A stretch of DNA of 41,575 bases from an uncultured Eubacteriales bacterium. GTDB lineage: Bacteria; Bacillota; Clostridia; Oscillospirales; Ruminococcaceae. The DNA lies in assembly GCA_959605275.1 (NCBI GenBank), contig CAUHFD010000003.1:1-41575 (forward strand), in the 5' to 3' direction. A program made the position numbers and the translations under genes. The first letter of the stretch is position 1. Each line of letters opens with the position of its first letter. Shown here piece after piece: positions 7,923-17,965 of this stretch. A model generated the notes under the pieces. It saw only the letters and a list, made by a program, of their open reading frames with translations. It was not told where the DNA came from and made no database searches.

Positions 7923-10900
7923 TTACTTTATTAAGAATCTTTTTCTGGTAAAAAGAACAACACCGGAAAAACCAAGCAGCAAAATCAGTGTCCAAATAAA
8001 GATATTATCGTTATGTACTCCTGTCTGCACAACCGCATTGATATCAGCAGGCACATTATTGAGTTTTAGAGTAGATATCGCATAGATTCCGGCATTAGAC
8101 ACGTCAAAGGAAACCATTCCGTTATTAGCCGTCACAGACTCTGCCACTAAATAGATCTTATTTTCAACTTTGTCAAACCGATAAATATAAAATTTCGACT
8201 GGGAAGTCTGCGCTTTTAACGGATCACTGTTTAACGAAAGTGAAATGCCTGCTTTAACGCCCAGTTTTTCCTGGTTGAGTGCAAAATAACCAGTTGTACC
8301 AGATTTAAAACTGTCTTTAAAACTGTCAAGCACCTGTTTGCCGGCAAATTTCTCAACTTCATCTTCTTGTAACAACAATGCAGTATCAAAAGGAATAGTA
8401 GGATCCAATATATTTTCACTGGTTATTGTGATCATATATTTGATGGTATCATTTTGAGGATCAATCAGTTTCACGACAATATCACAATTATTGGTCTTAG
8501 CTGCCTTTAAAACAGTAGGAGAAATAATGTCTCCGGCATTTAAATTGATAATCACTTTTTTGTTAGGATTTTCATTAATATAGGCAATGATCTTATCTTC
8601 CGGAATTTTATTCATTATTTCGCTTGTATCGCTCAGTAAAAGGTCGTCCAATTGAGCTTCTGCATTAACCAGTACATCAAAATGGCGAACGTAACTCTTT
8701 TGCAAATCTGTCAAAGCATTATATTTTGCTCTGGCATCCAATATAGCCTGCTTATTAGAAAGAGTAACCTCTCCAATCGCCATAATTGCTTCATCTACCG
8801 CAGTAGCTTTTTCTTGATTTTCCTTTTCCTGTTCTTCATCCAGATAACCGATATAGGTCTGATCCGGCTTGTCGAATATAAAGCTATCCACAAAAACAGT
8901 ATTTGCAGCAGCAGATTCGAATACAATACCGGTCAATTCCACCTTTCCGATAGATGGAAATAGTTCTTTCAGGTTGACAGAGCCGGAATTTTGTCCTGCC
9001 TTCAATTGATTGAGAACAACAACTTTCTTCATTCCAGCAGATGTTTTTGCCATTAATGAAACGGTAAGATCGGCAGAATTACGGATTCTGTAGTATAAAG
9101 TATTGTTTTTAACCATCTGAATCGTTATCGGTGTTGCTTTGGATTCAATCGCTGTATTAGACGCAAGATCAGCTTGAAAATCATTATCATCATTAATTTT
9201 CACTTCAAACTTTCCTGCTGCATCCGCTGTCCCGTTTTGAACAGTGCCGTTCCACCATTTATCCACATTGACCACACTAAACCAGTCCGGTGTCATTGGT
9301 ATTACGGTAACCACGCTGTCCGGATAACCTTCATAATACTCGTTTTCATCATCAAACAAAAAGCGTTCTACCAACATGGTTGACCCTACAGCTGCCTCAT
9401 ACTCAAAACGAACTCCCTGCACAAACAAATCATTGTTGTCATCTGACAACGCTAATAGATTGGAATTCTGCCCAATCAAGAAATAATCAGAGGATTTTCC
9501 TGCTGGAATTTCACCAATATAAACTTTTGTCGGTTCTTCCTTATCATTGACACTCTTTTTGATATTCAGGTAAACCTTCACATTAAATTCCGAATTTGCT
9601 TTGTAGAATACTGCATTCTGTTCATTCAGATTGACGGTCAAGCAAGAATCCGGTTCCCACACATCAACATATACGTTTTTCGCCCATTCCTGACCGACAG
9701 TAAGTTTCCAAAGATCATTATCATAAGACAGTGAAAAACGATTTGCATCATCTTGATCTACATGCCAATCATCGCTCCACCAATAATCTTTGTTTGCTTC
9801 ATCAAACCAATTCGGCTGTAATGTTTCTGCATCACCGCCAGAACCGGATACAATATTAGTAATTTGCAATTTCGATTCTAACGACCAAAAACCATTGGCA
9901 GAAAAATATTTTGCATAAATCGGCACATTTTTCTTAATCATAATCGGTGCTGTATAATCTGTATAATCGCCGTTTGCACCGATTTTATACATCACGCGCT
10001 GCGCACCGGAAGGAGCATTCACAGATACATTAACTTGTTCTGTCATAGTCAAGTCATCCAGAGATATAACAGGCGCTTCCGGACGCTCACTCGGATACTG
10101 CTTATCATATCCTGCAAAATCAAATAATCTGATGCTCATCTTCTTTCCGTTGGTCTGTGTACCGTATGCATTACGGAATACCATACCGTATACATCCAGC
10201 TTATTGTCATAAATAAAGGATTTCAGTGAATCCACTTCTCTTAAGTCGACAATGCCCTTTGACTCTCCGTTAATAGTGTTAATAATTTTTACTCCATCGT
10301 TATAATCTGCGCCCTGTCCCAAGACCAATCGCAAATCCGTTGCAAATTCAGAATTAATATCATAATATAAATACGGTGTTTTTGCCAAATCAAGAGTATA
10401 CTTTGCACCGAGATGCTTATAATCCTCAAAGTCGCCATGAAATTCTAGATCAACAGTACCGTCTTCTTGAAATTTGACACTGAATCGAGTAGGAAGCGTT
10501 CCGGAACCGGTACTCCAATCCCAATCCCACCAGTCACCCGCCTCAGAGTCAGACAGCCAAACAGGATAAATAGTATCATCGCCTATAGCAGAGTCTGTTT
10601 CTGTCGGGATATTCATTTCCTCCTCTGTCGCGTAAAAATGATGGAACCGCAAGCTGTCTCCGACAGAAAAATGATCAGTATAGAAGCCGGCACCATTCAA
10701 CTGTAAAATACCATCTGAATCAATAGCATCTGCTATGCCTTCTGTTTCGGTCAGTTTCAGTTGAATCTCTTTTGTATAACCGCTCTTCACTGTACCAACT
10801 GTGATTTTTTCCCCATTGCCTGTAACAATATAAAAATCAGAATCGGCAGATGACTCAACTTTTATATTTAAATATGGCATAAGGGTAGTATCAATCTGAA

Positions 10901-12713
10901 TACTGTCGGTATTGCTCTCAACATAATTGTTGTCGCCATCAGATTTGGATTTTAATATGTATTTCCACTTTCCTCCCTGAACCTCAATACTGCATTTTTC
11001 GTTTTCCGTTCCGCTGTATTGTCCGGAAGCATCCCAAGACGTCGTTTTATCCTCATTAAACCAAACCGGGGTAAGTGTTTCCGGTAATTTCAATGCAGGA
11101 TCAAATTCACTAGTTAAAAGAAATTTATGATAAGTAAATTTATCTCCAACTGCAAATCCGGTTGTGGTAAATCCGATACCATGCAAGAAGAAATTTCCGT
11201 CTGCATCAATATAATCGGACAGCCCGGGAATATCAGCAAGCTTAAACTGGACTTCCTTTTCGCCGGAAACAGTTGTAAATTTCAACTGCTTCAGTTCACC
11301 TTGATCATCCTTTTGCTTCACATTTAAAAACAATTGTGAATATCTCGGCGAGGTAACTTTAATGGTCAAATAGGGCGTTTCGTTTACATTGACGTTAAAT
11401 CCCCTTTGATTTGTATTAACAAATCCTTGGTCCCATGCGGTTCCGTTTAACGTATAGCTCATGCCCTGTTTTTCTTTTACAGTAAAACGCCAGCTTGTGC
11501 CGCTTGCATCTGCTTGATCAACTGAAAACCAAACGGATCTTTTATCTGCATCGAACCAATCCGGCTGGATACGGCTATCTGCAACTTCGGTATAAACCGT
11601 TTTGTCATTTTCAATAGACACGTTAAAATCAGCAGCATAAAAGTCATAGATAGCAAAAGAATCCTCTACCTCAAATCCCTCTGTTGAAAATCCCATTCCG
11701 TGTAGATAGAATTGACCATTTTGCATAAAATCGGATATCCCGGGAATGTCCGAAATCTTTATATATCCTTCTGTTGCGCTTGTATTTGGTATATCTGCCA
11801 ATTTGATTTTTGTCAAATCTGCCGGCTTTTGCCCGTCTGCCGGTTGTTCTTTACTTACATTAATATAAATATTTGATTCTTTTGGGGTTTTTACTTTATA
11901 ATAGAGATAAGGAGCCTTATTTGTATCAATATACAATCCCGAAGAATTTGACTCGCAAAATCCCTGATCCCATGCAAGCCCATGCACTGTATAGGTCCAG
12001 GCGTTCTGCATGGTAAATCGCCAGCTGTCTGCAATGCTGTCAGCCTGATCAGTTGCCCACCATGCAGTATAATCATCAATTACCCAGCCTGGCGTATACT
12101 CAACAACATTTTTCTTTGCACTAGTAAAGTAAAAGTCATAATATTCCAGATAATCTCCTGTGTTCGGTACAAAATTATCAGTCTTAAATCCAGTTGCAGT
12201 CAAGCTTAAAATGCCCTGGTCATCTATCAATTGTTCAATTCCCGGAATATCAGAAAGCTTGATTTGCATCTCAGTCAATTGGTTCGCTTTGATGGTCGCA
12301 AAATCCAGCCGAATCCAATCTCCTTCCGGTTTTTTATTTAAAAACAAAGTGGTATCTTTGGAAGCCTTTACTTTTATATTCAAGTAAGGCGTTTTACTGG
12401 TGTCAATATTTAATTCACCCTGATTGTATTCAATAACATTATCGGTCCAGCCCCAGTCGGTTTTCAATAAATATTTCCAAACGCCATCCTGAACCGTAAG
12501 GTCACATCTTCCATGTCCCTCCTCATACATACCGCCTACAATCCACCAGTTCGTTTTGTTTTCCTCTGTAAACCACGTCGGCTGTACCTTAACTTCTTGA
12601 TCTGACCCTTGTGCTGCAATAGAAACAATAGACATAAAAGCAAGGTTTATCATCATTACTAATGCAATAACAGCTGAAAGCAGTCTTTTCTTGTTTTCTT
12701 TAAAATAAGTCAT
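7923..12713 (-). CDS. Giant modular surface protein with seven WFD modules and sortase-like tail
   Basis: The ATG at 12713 is chosen because GGTGA lies four bases upstream; an ATG at 12728 has no ribosome-binding site. It gives 1596 residues. After a signal peptide come seven related beta-rich modules of about 160 residues beginning near 45, 210, 384, 550, 718, 968 and 1140, each opening with a P-x-W-F/L/V-D/N-E-like motif plus W residues and closing with a G-I/M-x-F strand. A short FN3 or chitobiase-C-terminal-like domain (about 882-960) sits between modules 5 and 6. A three-helix FIVAR-like region lies near 1300-1360 and a beta-rich domain near 1365-1550. The end VVQTGVHND, a hydrophobic stretch and FTRKR resembles a cell-wall sorting signal with an atypical LPXTG. 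Probably a glycan-binding wall protein; binding is inferred from the module shared with the beta-helix protein at 29367. Confidence 0.75.
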   Translation of the reverse strand: MTYFKENKKRLLSAVIALVMMINLAFMSIVSIAAQGSDQEVKVQPTWFTEENKTNWWIVGGMYEEGHGRCDLTVQDGVWKYLLKTDWGWTDNVIEYNQGELNIDTSKTPYLNIKVKASKDTTLFLNKKPEGDWIRLDFATIKANQLTEMQIKLSDIPGIEQLIDDQGILSLTATGFKTDNFVPNTGDYLEYYDFYFTSAKKNVVEYTPGWVIDDYTAWWATDQADSIADSWRFTMQNAWTYTVHGLAWDQGFCESNSSGLYIDTNKAPYLYYKVKTPKESNIYINVSKEQPADGQKPADLTKIKLADIPNTSATEGYIKISDIPGISDFMQNGQFYLHGMGFSTEGFEVEDSFAIYDFYAADFNVSIENDKTVYTEVADSRIQPDWFDADKRSVWFSVDQADASGTSWRFTVKEKQGMSYTLNGTAWDQGFVNTNQRGFNVNVNETPYLTIKVTSPRYSQLFLNVKQKDDQGELKQLKFTTVSGEKEVQFKLADIPGLSDYIDADGNFFLHGIGFTTTGFAVGDKFTYHKFLLTSEFDPALKLPETLTPVWFNEDKTTSWDASGQYSGTENEKCSIEVQGGKWKYILKSKSDGDNNYVESNTDSIQIDTTLMPYLNIKVESSADSDFYIVTGNGEKITVGTVKSGYTKEIQLKLTETEGIADAIDSDGILQLNGAGFYTDHFSVGDSLRFHHFYATEEEMNIPTETDSAIGDDTIYPVWLSDSEAGDWWDWDWSTGSGTLPTRFSVKFQEDGTVDLEFHGDFEDYKHLGAKYTLDLAKTPYLYYDINSEFATDLRLVLGQGADYNDGVKIINTINGESKGIVDLREVDSLKSFIYDNKLDVYGMVFRNAYGTQTNGKKMSIRLFDFAGYDKQYPSERPEAPVISLDDLTMTEQVNVSVNAPSGAQRVMYKIGANGDYTDYTAPIMIKKNVPIYAKYFSANGFWSLESKLQITNIVSGSGGDAETLQPNWFDEANKDYWWSDDWHVDQDDANRFSLSYDNDLWKLTVGQEWAKNVYVDVWEPDSCLTVNLNEQNAVFYKANSEFNVKVYLNIKKSVNDKEEPTKVYIGEIPAGKSSDYFLIGQNSNLLALSDDNNDLFVQGVRFEYEAAVGSTMLVERFLFDDENEYYEGYPDSVVTVIPMTPDWFSVVNVDKWWNGTVQNGTADAAGKFEVKINDDNDFQADLASNTAIESKATPITIQMVKNNTLYYRIRNSADLTVSLMAKTSAGMKKVVVLNQLKAGQNSGSVNLKELFPSIGKVELTGIVFESAAANTVFVDSFIFDKPDQTYIGYLDEEQEKENQEKATAVDEAIMAIGEVTLSNKQAILDARAKYNALTDLQKSYVRHFDVLVNAEAQLDDLLLSDTSEIMNKIPEDKIIAYINENPNKKVIINLNAGDIISPTVLKAAKTNNCDIVVKLIDPQNDTIKYMITITSENILDPTIPFDTALLLQEDEVEKFAGKQVLDSFKDSFKSGTTGYFALNQEKLGVKAGISLSLNSDPLKAQTSQSKFYIYRFDKVENKIYLVAESVTANNGMVSFDVSNAGIYAISTLKLNNVPADINAVVQTGVHNDNIFIWTLILLLGFSGVVLFTRKRFLIK

Positions 12714-12798
12714 TTTCTCACCGTCCATAATTAATAATTTAAATTAATGTGTTTCGGTTTTCTACAACCATTTCATTTAAACTTTTTTGTTTCTGACT

Positions 12799-12918
12799 CT
12801 ATCGAATATTTGCAAAACCTTCTGCATGGGCAGTGCACTTACCTACGCCGAAAGCTATCAAATTTTCAATCGGAGTCCGAATACAAATACCCAGCCGATC
12901 AATGTCGGCTTTAATCAT
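12799..12918 (-). CDS. Possible 39-residue small ORF between beta-helix and giant genes
   Basis: An ATG three bases after the stop of the beta-helix gene opens a 39-codon frame (MIKADIDRLG to EGFANIR) ending at TAG 12801-12799. It lies in an otherwise empty 208-bp gap of the same operon. There is no good ribosome-binding site, although coupling to the preceding stop is possible. I do not recognise the product; it could be a remnant of a lost gene or chance. Confidence 0.2.
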   Translation of the reverse strand: MIKADIDRLGICIRTPIENLIAFGVGKCTAHAEGFANIR

Positions 12919-12921
12919 GAA

Positions 12922-14451
12922 TTATGAAAAAGCACCGATATTAATCATCTCTTTTTCATTTGCTATATCATCAAACTGCGATGGCTTTGCAGTTTGGTAT
13001 GCAACAGAACTTTTAGTCAACCGGAACCCACTTCCGTTAGAAATCCCATAGATCGGATCATCGCCCGCAAAACCGGGGTCGCCCATCTTCTTTTCACTAT
13101 CGGAAATATCGGAAAAGTTATAAGTACCGTAATACAAATTTCCTCGGAATTGATACTCTGTATCGGGATAGAACTGATTAAAACCGGTTCCGTTCATAGA
13201 AAATATGTTGTTCTCCACGCTGACGTGATTGGGACCGCCGCCGCTGTTCCCCCACTGATACATTCCGATCAAACGTGTATTCGGCGGTTGCTGACAAGAA
13301 ACGGTGTTATTATAAATTTTAATATTGGTAATCGGACCGGACAATGTAAATATCTGTCCTTTATCTTCTTCACTCAAATTATGTCTTACCGTAACGTCAT
13401 CATTATAACCGCCTTGGTCCCCGGAAGTGCAGATCAGTAAGAATCCGCCGTCATTATGATGGCTGTAATTATATTGTACTAAGGTATTATCACAGTTAAT
13501 ATCGACATCATATCCTTGTGCGTCACCACCAACCAACGCCTGTCCGTATGCCTCATTGTACTGCATAATTGCATTTGCGGAGTTGTGCGGCCAGATACCG
13601 GCATAAGCCGTATCCCCTGCCCAACAGCAACCATATACGACATTTCGTTCAATCAGCGGATCAATAGCGCAAGACTGAAAAACCCCATCTCCTCCGCAGT
13701 TATAAACAAAATTATTGCGGATCACAATATTCTTAGATGGTGTATACGGCATCTCTGCCCAATCAATTCCAATCCGTTTGCTGTAAGCGGAAGTAAAAGT
13801 GATTCCGTTCGCATTGGTGTCTTTGATCCTGCAATTCTCAATGAATACATTTTCATATGTAACCGGCTGAGCTGCTTTTCTGGTGTCAAAGACGATTCCG
13901 CCCCCGGTGCGGCTGTAAACGCTGGTAACATCATGTACATTGATATTGCTTAGATAAATTTCCTTAAAATTGCCTCCCTGCGTGTCCTCTCCGCCACATT
14001 CCGAATAAACACCGCATCGTGTCCTGTCTGCTTCGGGTGCAATATTTGTCACCTCAAGATTCGCAATTTTAATATAGCTTAAATTTTTCAGATTGACTGC
14101 TGCAAAATTGCCGTTCCCGTTAATAATCGGATCCGGGCCTTCACCGTAACGGTCAATTTCAATAAACCCCTCGCTGTCCTCTCGTACAGGAGCCAAGGTG
14201 CCAAAAAAAACACTGCCGGCTTTCAACAACACCTTTGTATGGGCAGAAAGCATCATTCCATTGATACGTTCCAATGTCTGATATGCTGTTTCCGGCGTTG
14301 AACCGTCATTGTCATCCGAACCATGCAAGCTGTCCAGATAATAAATCATCCCTGTCCCTCCTTCTGTGCGTATTTCTTGTGCGAAAACCGGAAGAAAGGA
14401 TAATATCATTTCCACAACCATAATCGCCAAGAAGATTTTCTTTCTTTTCAC
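12922..14451 (-). CDS. Secreted beta-helix protein, putative polysaccharide-cleaving enzyme (paralog B)
   Basis: Start is GTG 14451, supported by AGGAA eight bases upstream; 509 residues. A signal peptide ends near FAQE (about residue 25) and no lipobox is present, so it should be released. The right-handed beta-helix starts at YYLDSLHGSDDNDGSTP and carries the same core as the other two beta-helix proteins: DVDINC, QYNYSHHNDGGF, and FTLSGPI (about residues 315-370). It is the shortest of the three and has no added modules. A good promoter (14478-14506) and operator-like repeats lie just upstream, next to the AraC gene, so this gene is the likely first target of that regulator and the first gene of the downstream operon. 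Confidence 0.8.
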   Translation of the reverse strand: MKRKKIFLAIMVVEMILSFLPVFAQEIRTEGGTGMIYYLDSLHGSDDNDGSTPETAYQTLERINGMMLSAHTKVLLKAGSVFFGTLAPVREDSEGFIEIDRYGEGPDPIINGNGNFAAVNLKNLSYIKIANLEVTNIAPEADRTRCGVYSECGGEDTQGGNFKEIYLSNINVHDVTSVYSRTGGGIVFDTRKAAQPVTYENVFIENCRIKDTNANGITFTSAYSKRIGIDWAEMPYTPSKNIVIRNNFVYNCGGDGVFQSCAIDPLIERNVVYGCCWAGDTAYAGIWPHNSANAIMQYNEAYGQALVGGDAQGYDVDINCDNTLVQYNYSHHNDGGFLLICTSGDQGGYNDDVTVRHNLSEEDKGQIFTLSGPITNIKIYNNTVSCQQPPNTRLIGMYQWGNSGGGPNHVSVENNIFSMNGTGFNQFYPDTEYQFRGNLYYGTYNFSDISDSEKKMGDPGFAGDDPIYGISNGSGFRLTKSSVAYQTAKPSQFDDIANEKEMINIGAFS

Positions 14452-14477
14452 TGCAATGTTTCCTGCCTAATTTCTCA

Positions 14478-14506
14478 AATATATTTTTACAATATTATAT
14501 TATCAA
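14478..14506 (-). promoter_or_regulatory. Sigma-A promoter for beta-helix/surface protein operon
   Basis: On the minus strand, TTGATA (14506-14501) is separated by 17 bp from TATATT (14483-14478). The 5' leader to the GTG start would be about 20 nt and includes the AGGAA site. The area is AT-rich, so a chance match is possible. Confidence 0.5.
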
Positions 14507-14520
14507 GTAATTTCGCAATT

Positions 14521-14578
14521 GTATATCGTTCATTTTCTAAGGATATACAAAAATCCATACCATGCGAAAAATATGCGA
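14521..14578. promoter_or_regulatory. Operator-like repeats upstream of the promoter
   Basis: GTATATC (14521-14527) and GATATAC (14542-14548) form a perfect 7-bp inverted repeat with centres 21 bp apart, two helical turns. Next to it ATGCGA occurs twice in direct repeat (14562-14567, 14573-14578), 11 bp apart. Both lie upstream of the -35 element and beside the AraC gene, the place expected for an activator site. The direct-repeat pair is the more AraC-like arrangement. Confidence 0.4.
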
Positions 14579-14622
14579 TTCATCGGCATTTGCATCATAT
14601 GGTAATGACCATCATACAATTC

Positions 14623-16947
14623 TTATTTATTCATTTCACGAAATTTTCCCGGAGTAATGCCGCAGTATCGCTTAAACACCCGAATAAAAGTATTCACATT
14701 GTCATAGCCTGCAGCAGATGAAATATCCGCAATGTTTTTATCACTTTGTATCAGTAAATTTTTTGCGACCTGAATTCGTTGGCTGTTAATCACATCCAAA
14801 AGACCTTTTCCGGTTTTTTGTTTATATGCAGCCGATAACATTTTCACATTAGTATTTAAAATATCTGCAATGAAAGCAACGCTCATGTCTTGATTGGAAT
14901 ATTGTTCCTCGATAATTTGTTGTACCTTGCTGACAAACTCCAACGATTCTTTTTCCTTGATGCGTTGTGTGCAAGCCTTAAAATACTGTATAAAATCATC
15001 TGTTGCCTGCTTCAACTGATTTCTGCTGTCGGCTTCAACGGTCCGGAAAATCATATCATTTAATCGTTCCGCATCATCCTCAAAAAAGCTACGATTCTGC
15101 TGAACCTGCTGTGCAATAGCATTCATACATTCTGTTAACTGTACCTTTAAAATGCTGATATCCGCAACGCTTTCATCGAGTATTTGATCTGAAATCATGG
15201 CAAACAACCGTACTACTTCCACCCAATCTTCTGTTTTACAGGCAGAAATCAGTTGATACTGCATCACAATCAACTGCGTATAATTTTGATCGGGGACAGT
15301 AAGTTTCAACGCGTCATTATATGACAATATTGTCTTGCCCAACGCAGATACTTGTTCCAATGCAAACAGGCTTTCTTGATAACTGCTGTGAATCTGTGAC
15401 TCATCGTCGGCACTACGTCCTATTCCCGCTAAAAGCTGAATGCCCAGTTCTTTTTTACAAACGCTGACAATAATATCTACTATTTGAGCAATCGAATGGC
15501 TCTCTGCACCGATCACGGCATTATGTCCGATGATGGCGATAATATCGTCTCTATGTAGCAACACTGCACAATGTCGATATTCGCTAATAATATTATTAAT
15601 CACAAATACCAGAAGTTTCTGTTCGTCCTGTATCTTACCTTTTAATTTTTGAACCACCTTATCTAAATTCACGGTTGAAAAAGTAACGACCGTACAATTG
15701 TGAAGAGAAAATTTCAAACCGATATCTTCATTTTTTGTTTTTTGATAAAGCTCCATGCTGCCCAACAGCAACCCCGTCAATACAGACTGACGCAGATCGG
15801 CCAATCTGCGATCCATCTTTTCTTCCAAGGATCTCATGTTCAGCATTTGCTTCGCAACTTGATTTTCCAAAGATTCGGAATTAGAAAGCAAACTCCGAGT
15901 AAGCACCCGATCCTGATGATCCTCTAATATTTTTCGTGTTAATAAAATAGAATGGCTGTTTTTTAAATAACCTACTATTAACAATAACAACAAAATGCCG
16001 GCAATGATTCCTAACAAAAGCACGGTGAACGCGCCTTCTTGTTTAAAAAAAAGATACTCCGGTTGCAAATTCACCAAAATGTTTTTAAACTGTTCCGGCT
16101 GTTCCTGTCCGGAGTACAGCTGAATTTTATCCTGATTGGCAGAAAGGCTATACTGCTTATTTAGCCCATACTGTAAGGTACTATACCGTATTACTTCGGG
16201 TAAAAACATAGCTCTGGTTTGGACAAAAGGCTCATTCCGATAATTTAACATAACAAACTCAGAATTACCGTCCAACTTGCTGATCCCTGTCGTATTGCGA
16301 AACATATTGCGATCAAACGACACCATAATAAACCCAATAATAGACTCGTCATCCCAATTAAAACAGGGAACCACCATACAAAATTTCTCAAGCTTGGAAA
16401 AAGCAGAAGAAGATTCTTTCGGACTAATCCCGATAAACTCATATGGCTTTTGCTCTGATTCAAACAGGTGCTTTATATTAGCTGTATTCAATTGAAGCGC
16501 TGTAATAAAATCCTGAGAAGAGATAAATTGATTATTGGTATAAGAACGACCGTCTTGACAGCTAAACAATACAACCGTTCCGACTATACTGTCACCGCTA
16601 AAATAGTTTTGTACTATTTCCTGTCTTTCCGCCAATTTCTCGGAGGTATTTATATCCAACAAATATGCTACGGTGTATTGTCCTATCAGGATATCCAAAC
16701 GATCGCGTGTTGTTTTGATCAAGTTGCCAACCGAAAAATCAATATGATTGAGAGTTGACATCTGTTTTTGCTGGTACTCCTGCTCCCATTGAGAATGAAT
16801 GAAAATCATCACACTGATAATCACCGATATGAGAATAGCAAGCAGTGCAAACAACAATCCTATATTTTTTGAAAAACCATGTTTTCTTTTATTGCTCTTC
16901 AACCATTCAGCCGTGCCGTCCTTTTTTTCAATTTTCAAAAACCACAC
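14623..16947 (-). CDS. AraC-family regulator with extracellular sensor (two TM helices)
   Basis: A 774-residue regulator of the membrane-bound YesN/AraC type. A transmembrane helix (about residues 28-52) is followed by an extracytoplasmic Cache-like sensor of about 250 residues, a second helix (about 307-330), a cytoplasmic linker region and a C-terminal double helix-turn-helix with NIADISSAAGYDNVNTFIRV and FKRYCGITPGKFRE, the AraC signature. Such proteins often sense extracellular sugar or a ligand-loaded binding protein and activate nearby uptake genes. The start is GTG 16947 with only a weak GAAAG site. It follows the permease gene by 18 bp, so it is cotranscribed with the importer and next to the beta-helix operon it probably controls. 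Confidence 0.85.
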   Translation of the reverse strand: MWFLKIEKKDGTAEWLKSNKRKHGFSKNIGLLFALLAILISVIISVMIFIHSQWEQEYQQKQMSTLNHIDFSVGNLIKTTRDRLDILIGQYTVAYLLDINTSEKLAERQEIVQNYFSGDSIVGTVVLFSCQDGRSYTNNQFISSQDFITALQLNTANIKHLFESEQKPYEFIGISPKESSSAFSKLEKFCMVVPCFNWDDESIIGFIMVSFDRNMFRNTTGISKLDGNSEFVMLNYRNEPFVQTRAMFLPEVIRYSTLQYGLNKQYSLSANQDKIQLYSGQEQPEQFKNILVNLQPEYLFFKQEGAFTVLLLGIIAGILLLLLIVGYLKNSHSILLTRKILEDHQDRVLTRSLLSNSESLENQVAKQMLNMRSLEEKMDRRLADLRQSVLTGLLLGSMELYQKTKNEDIGLKFSLHNCTVVTFSTVNLDKVVQKLKGKIQDEQKLLVFVINNIISEYRHCAVLLHRDDIIAIIGHNAVIGAESHSIAQIVDIIVSVCKKELGIQLLAGIGRSADDESQIHSSYQESLFALEQVSALGKTILSYNDALKLTVPDQNYTQLIVMQYQLISACKTEDWVEVVRLFAMISDQILDESVADISILKVQLTECMNAIAQQVQQNRSFFEDDAERLNDMIFRTVEADSRNQLKQATDDFIQYFKACTQRIKEKESLEFVSKVQQIIEEQYSNQDMSVAFIADILNTNVKMLSAAYKQKTGKGLLDVINSQRIQVAKNLLIQSDKNIADISSAAGYDNVNTFIRVFKRYCGITPGKFREMNK

Positions 16948-16965
16948 CGCACTTTCTGTTCTTGT

Positions 16966-17949
16966 TTATCCGACGATTCCGCTTCTTTCCACACTCTGAG
17001 TAAATTTATTCTGTACAAAGAAATAGGCAATCATCGGAGGCAATATCGCCAATAAGCATCCTGCCTGCATTCTGATCATAACAAGCTGTACTTCGCTTGC
17101 CGACACATAGCTTGTTATTGCCGAACCCAATCTGGACAAAGCAACCGTTATGGTAAGTGTATGATCCATTAAAACGGAAGATAAATAATAATCATTCCAA
17201 TACCATACCATGGCAAAAATAGTAGCAGTCAAAAATACGGATCCTGCATTCGGCACCATCACGCGAATAAAAGAATGATACGGACCGCATCCGTCAATCA
17301 TAGCTGCTTCCTCTAATTCTTTCGGCATATTACGAAAAAACTGCCGAAAGATAAAGATAAAAAGACCGGAACGGATACCCATCCCAAAAAGGGCAGGAAG
17401 ATACATAACAAATGGCGTATTTGTTAATCTAATACTAATATCAGTGTTAAATATCTGATTGATTATTGGTATTATACCAAAAAAATCAAAGTTTGAAAAG
17501 TTCACAAATACTGGTATTATGGTAGTCTGTGCCGGAACAATGATGGTAAATAACACCAATCCGAACAATATTTTTTTGCCGTGAAACTGAAATCTGGCGA
17601 AACCATAACCGATAATCGCCGTTGAAACAACTTCAAAAACGGCGCTGACCATCATAATATAAACCGTATTCCACAAGGACTTAAAATATTGCATTGATGT
17701 GAAAGCCTGCTGCAAATTAATCAAAGTAAAATGTTTAGGAAGCCACACAACACCGGGATCCAAAATATCGGCATCCGTACGAAAAGTTGTACTTATCATA
17801 TACAAAATCGGATAAACAATAACATAAATCAAACCGATAAACAGCGCGGTACGGAAGATGGATAATAGAATCTTTTTTCCTTTAGAAATATTTTTTTTTG
17901 TCGCTACGTGTTCACAAAAAAATGTTTTCATGTCAGTAGTTTTTAACAT
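16966..17949 (-). CDS. Carbohydrate ABC transporter permease, MalG type (system 1)
   Basis: Start at ATG 17949 because AGGAGAGGAGGAG lies just upstream; 327 residues. An earlier in-frame start would overlap the neighbour. About six transmembrane helices and the CUT1 permease loop EEAAMIDGCGPYHSFIRVMVP (EAA motif, which contacts the ATPase) identify it. It pairs with the permease 16 bp upstream. No ATPase gene is present, as in systems served by a shared MsmX/UgpC-type ATPase. The likely binding protein is either the lipoprotein at 2806 or the large one at 25344. Confidence 0.9.
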   Translation of the reverse strand: MLKTTDMKTFFCEHVATKKNISKGKKILLSIFRTALFIGLIYVIVYPILYMISTTFRTDADILDPGVVWLPKHFTLINLQQAFTSMQYFKSLWNTVYIMMVSAVFEVVSTAIIGYGFARFQFHGKKILFGLVLFTIIVPAQTTIIPVFVNFSNFDFFGIIPIINQIFNTDISIRLTNTPFVMYLPALFGMGIRSGLFIFIFRQFFRNMPKELEEAAMIDGCGPYHSFIRVMVPNAGSVFLTATIFAMVWYWNDYYLSSVLMDHTLTITVALSRLGSAITSYVSASEVQLVMIRMQAGCLLAILPPMIAYFFVQNKFTQSVERSGIVG

Positions 17950-17965
17950 ATCCGCTCCTCCTCTC

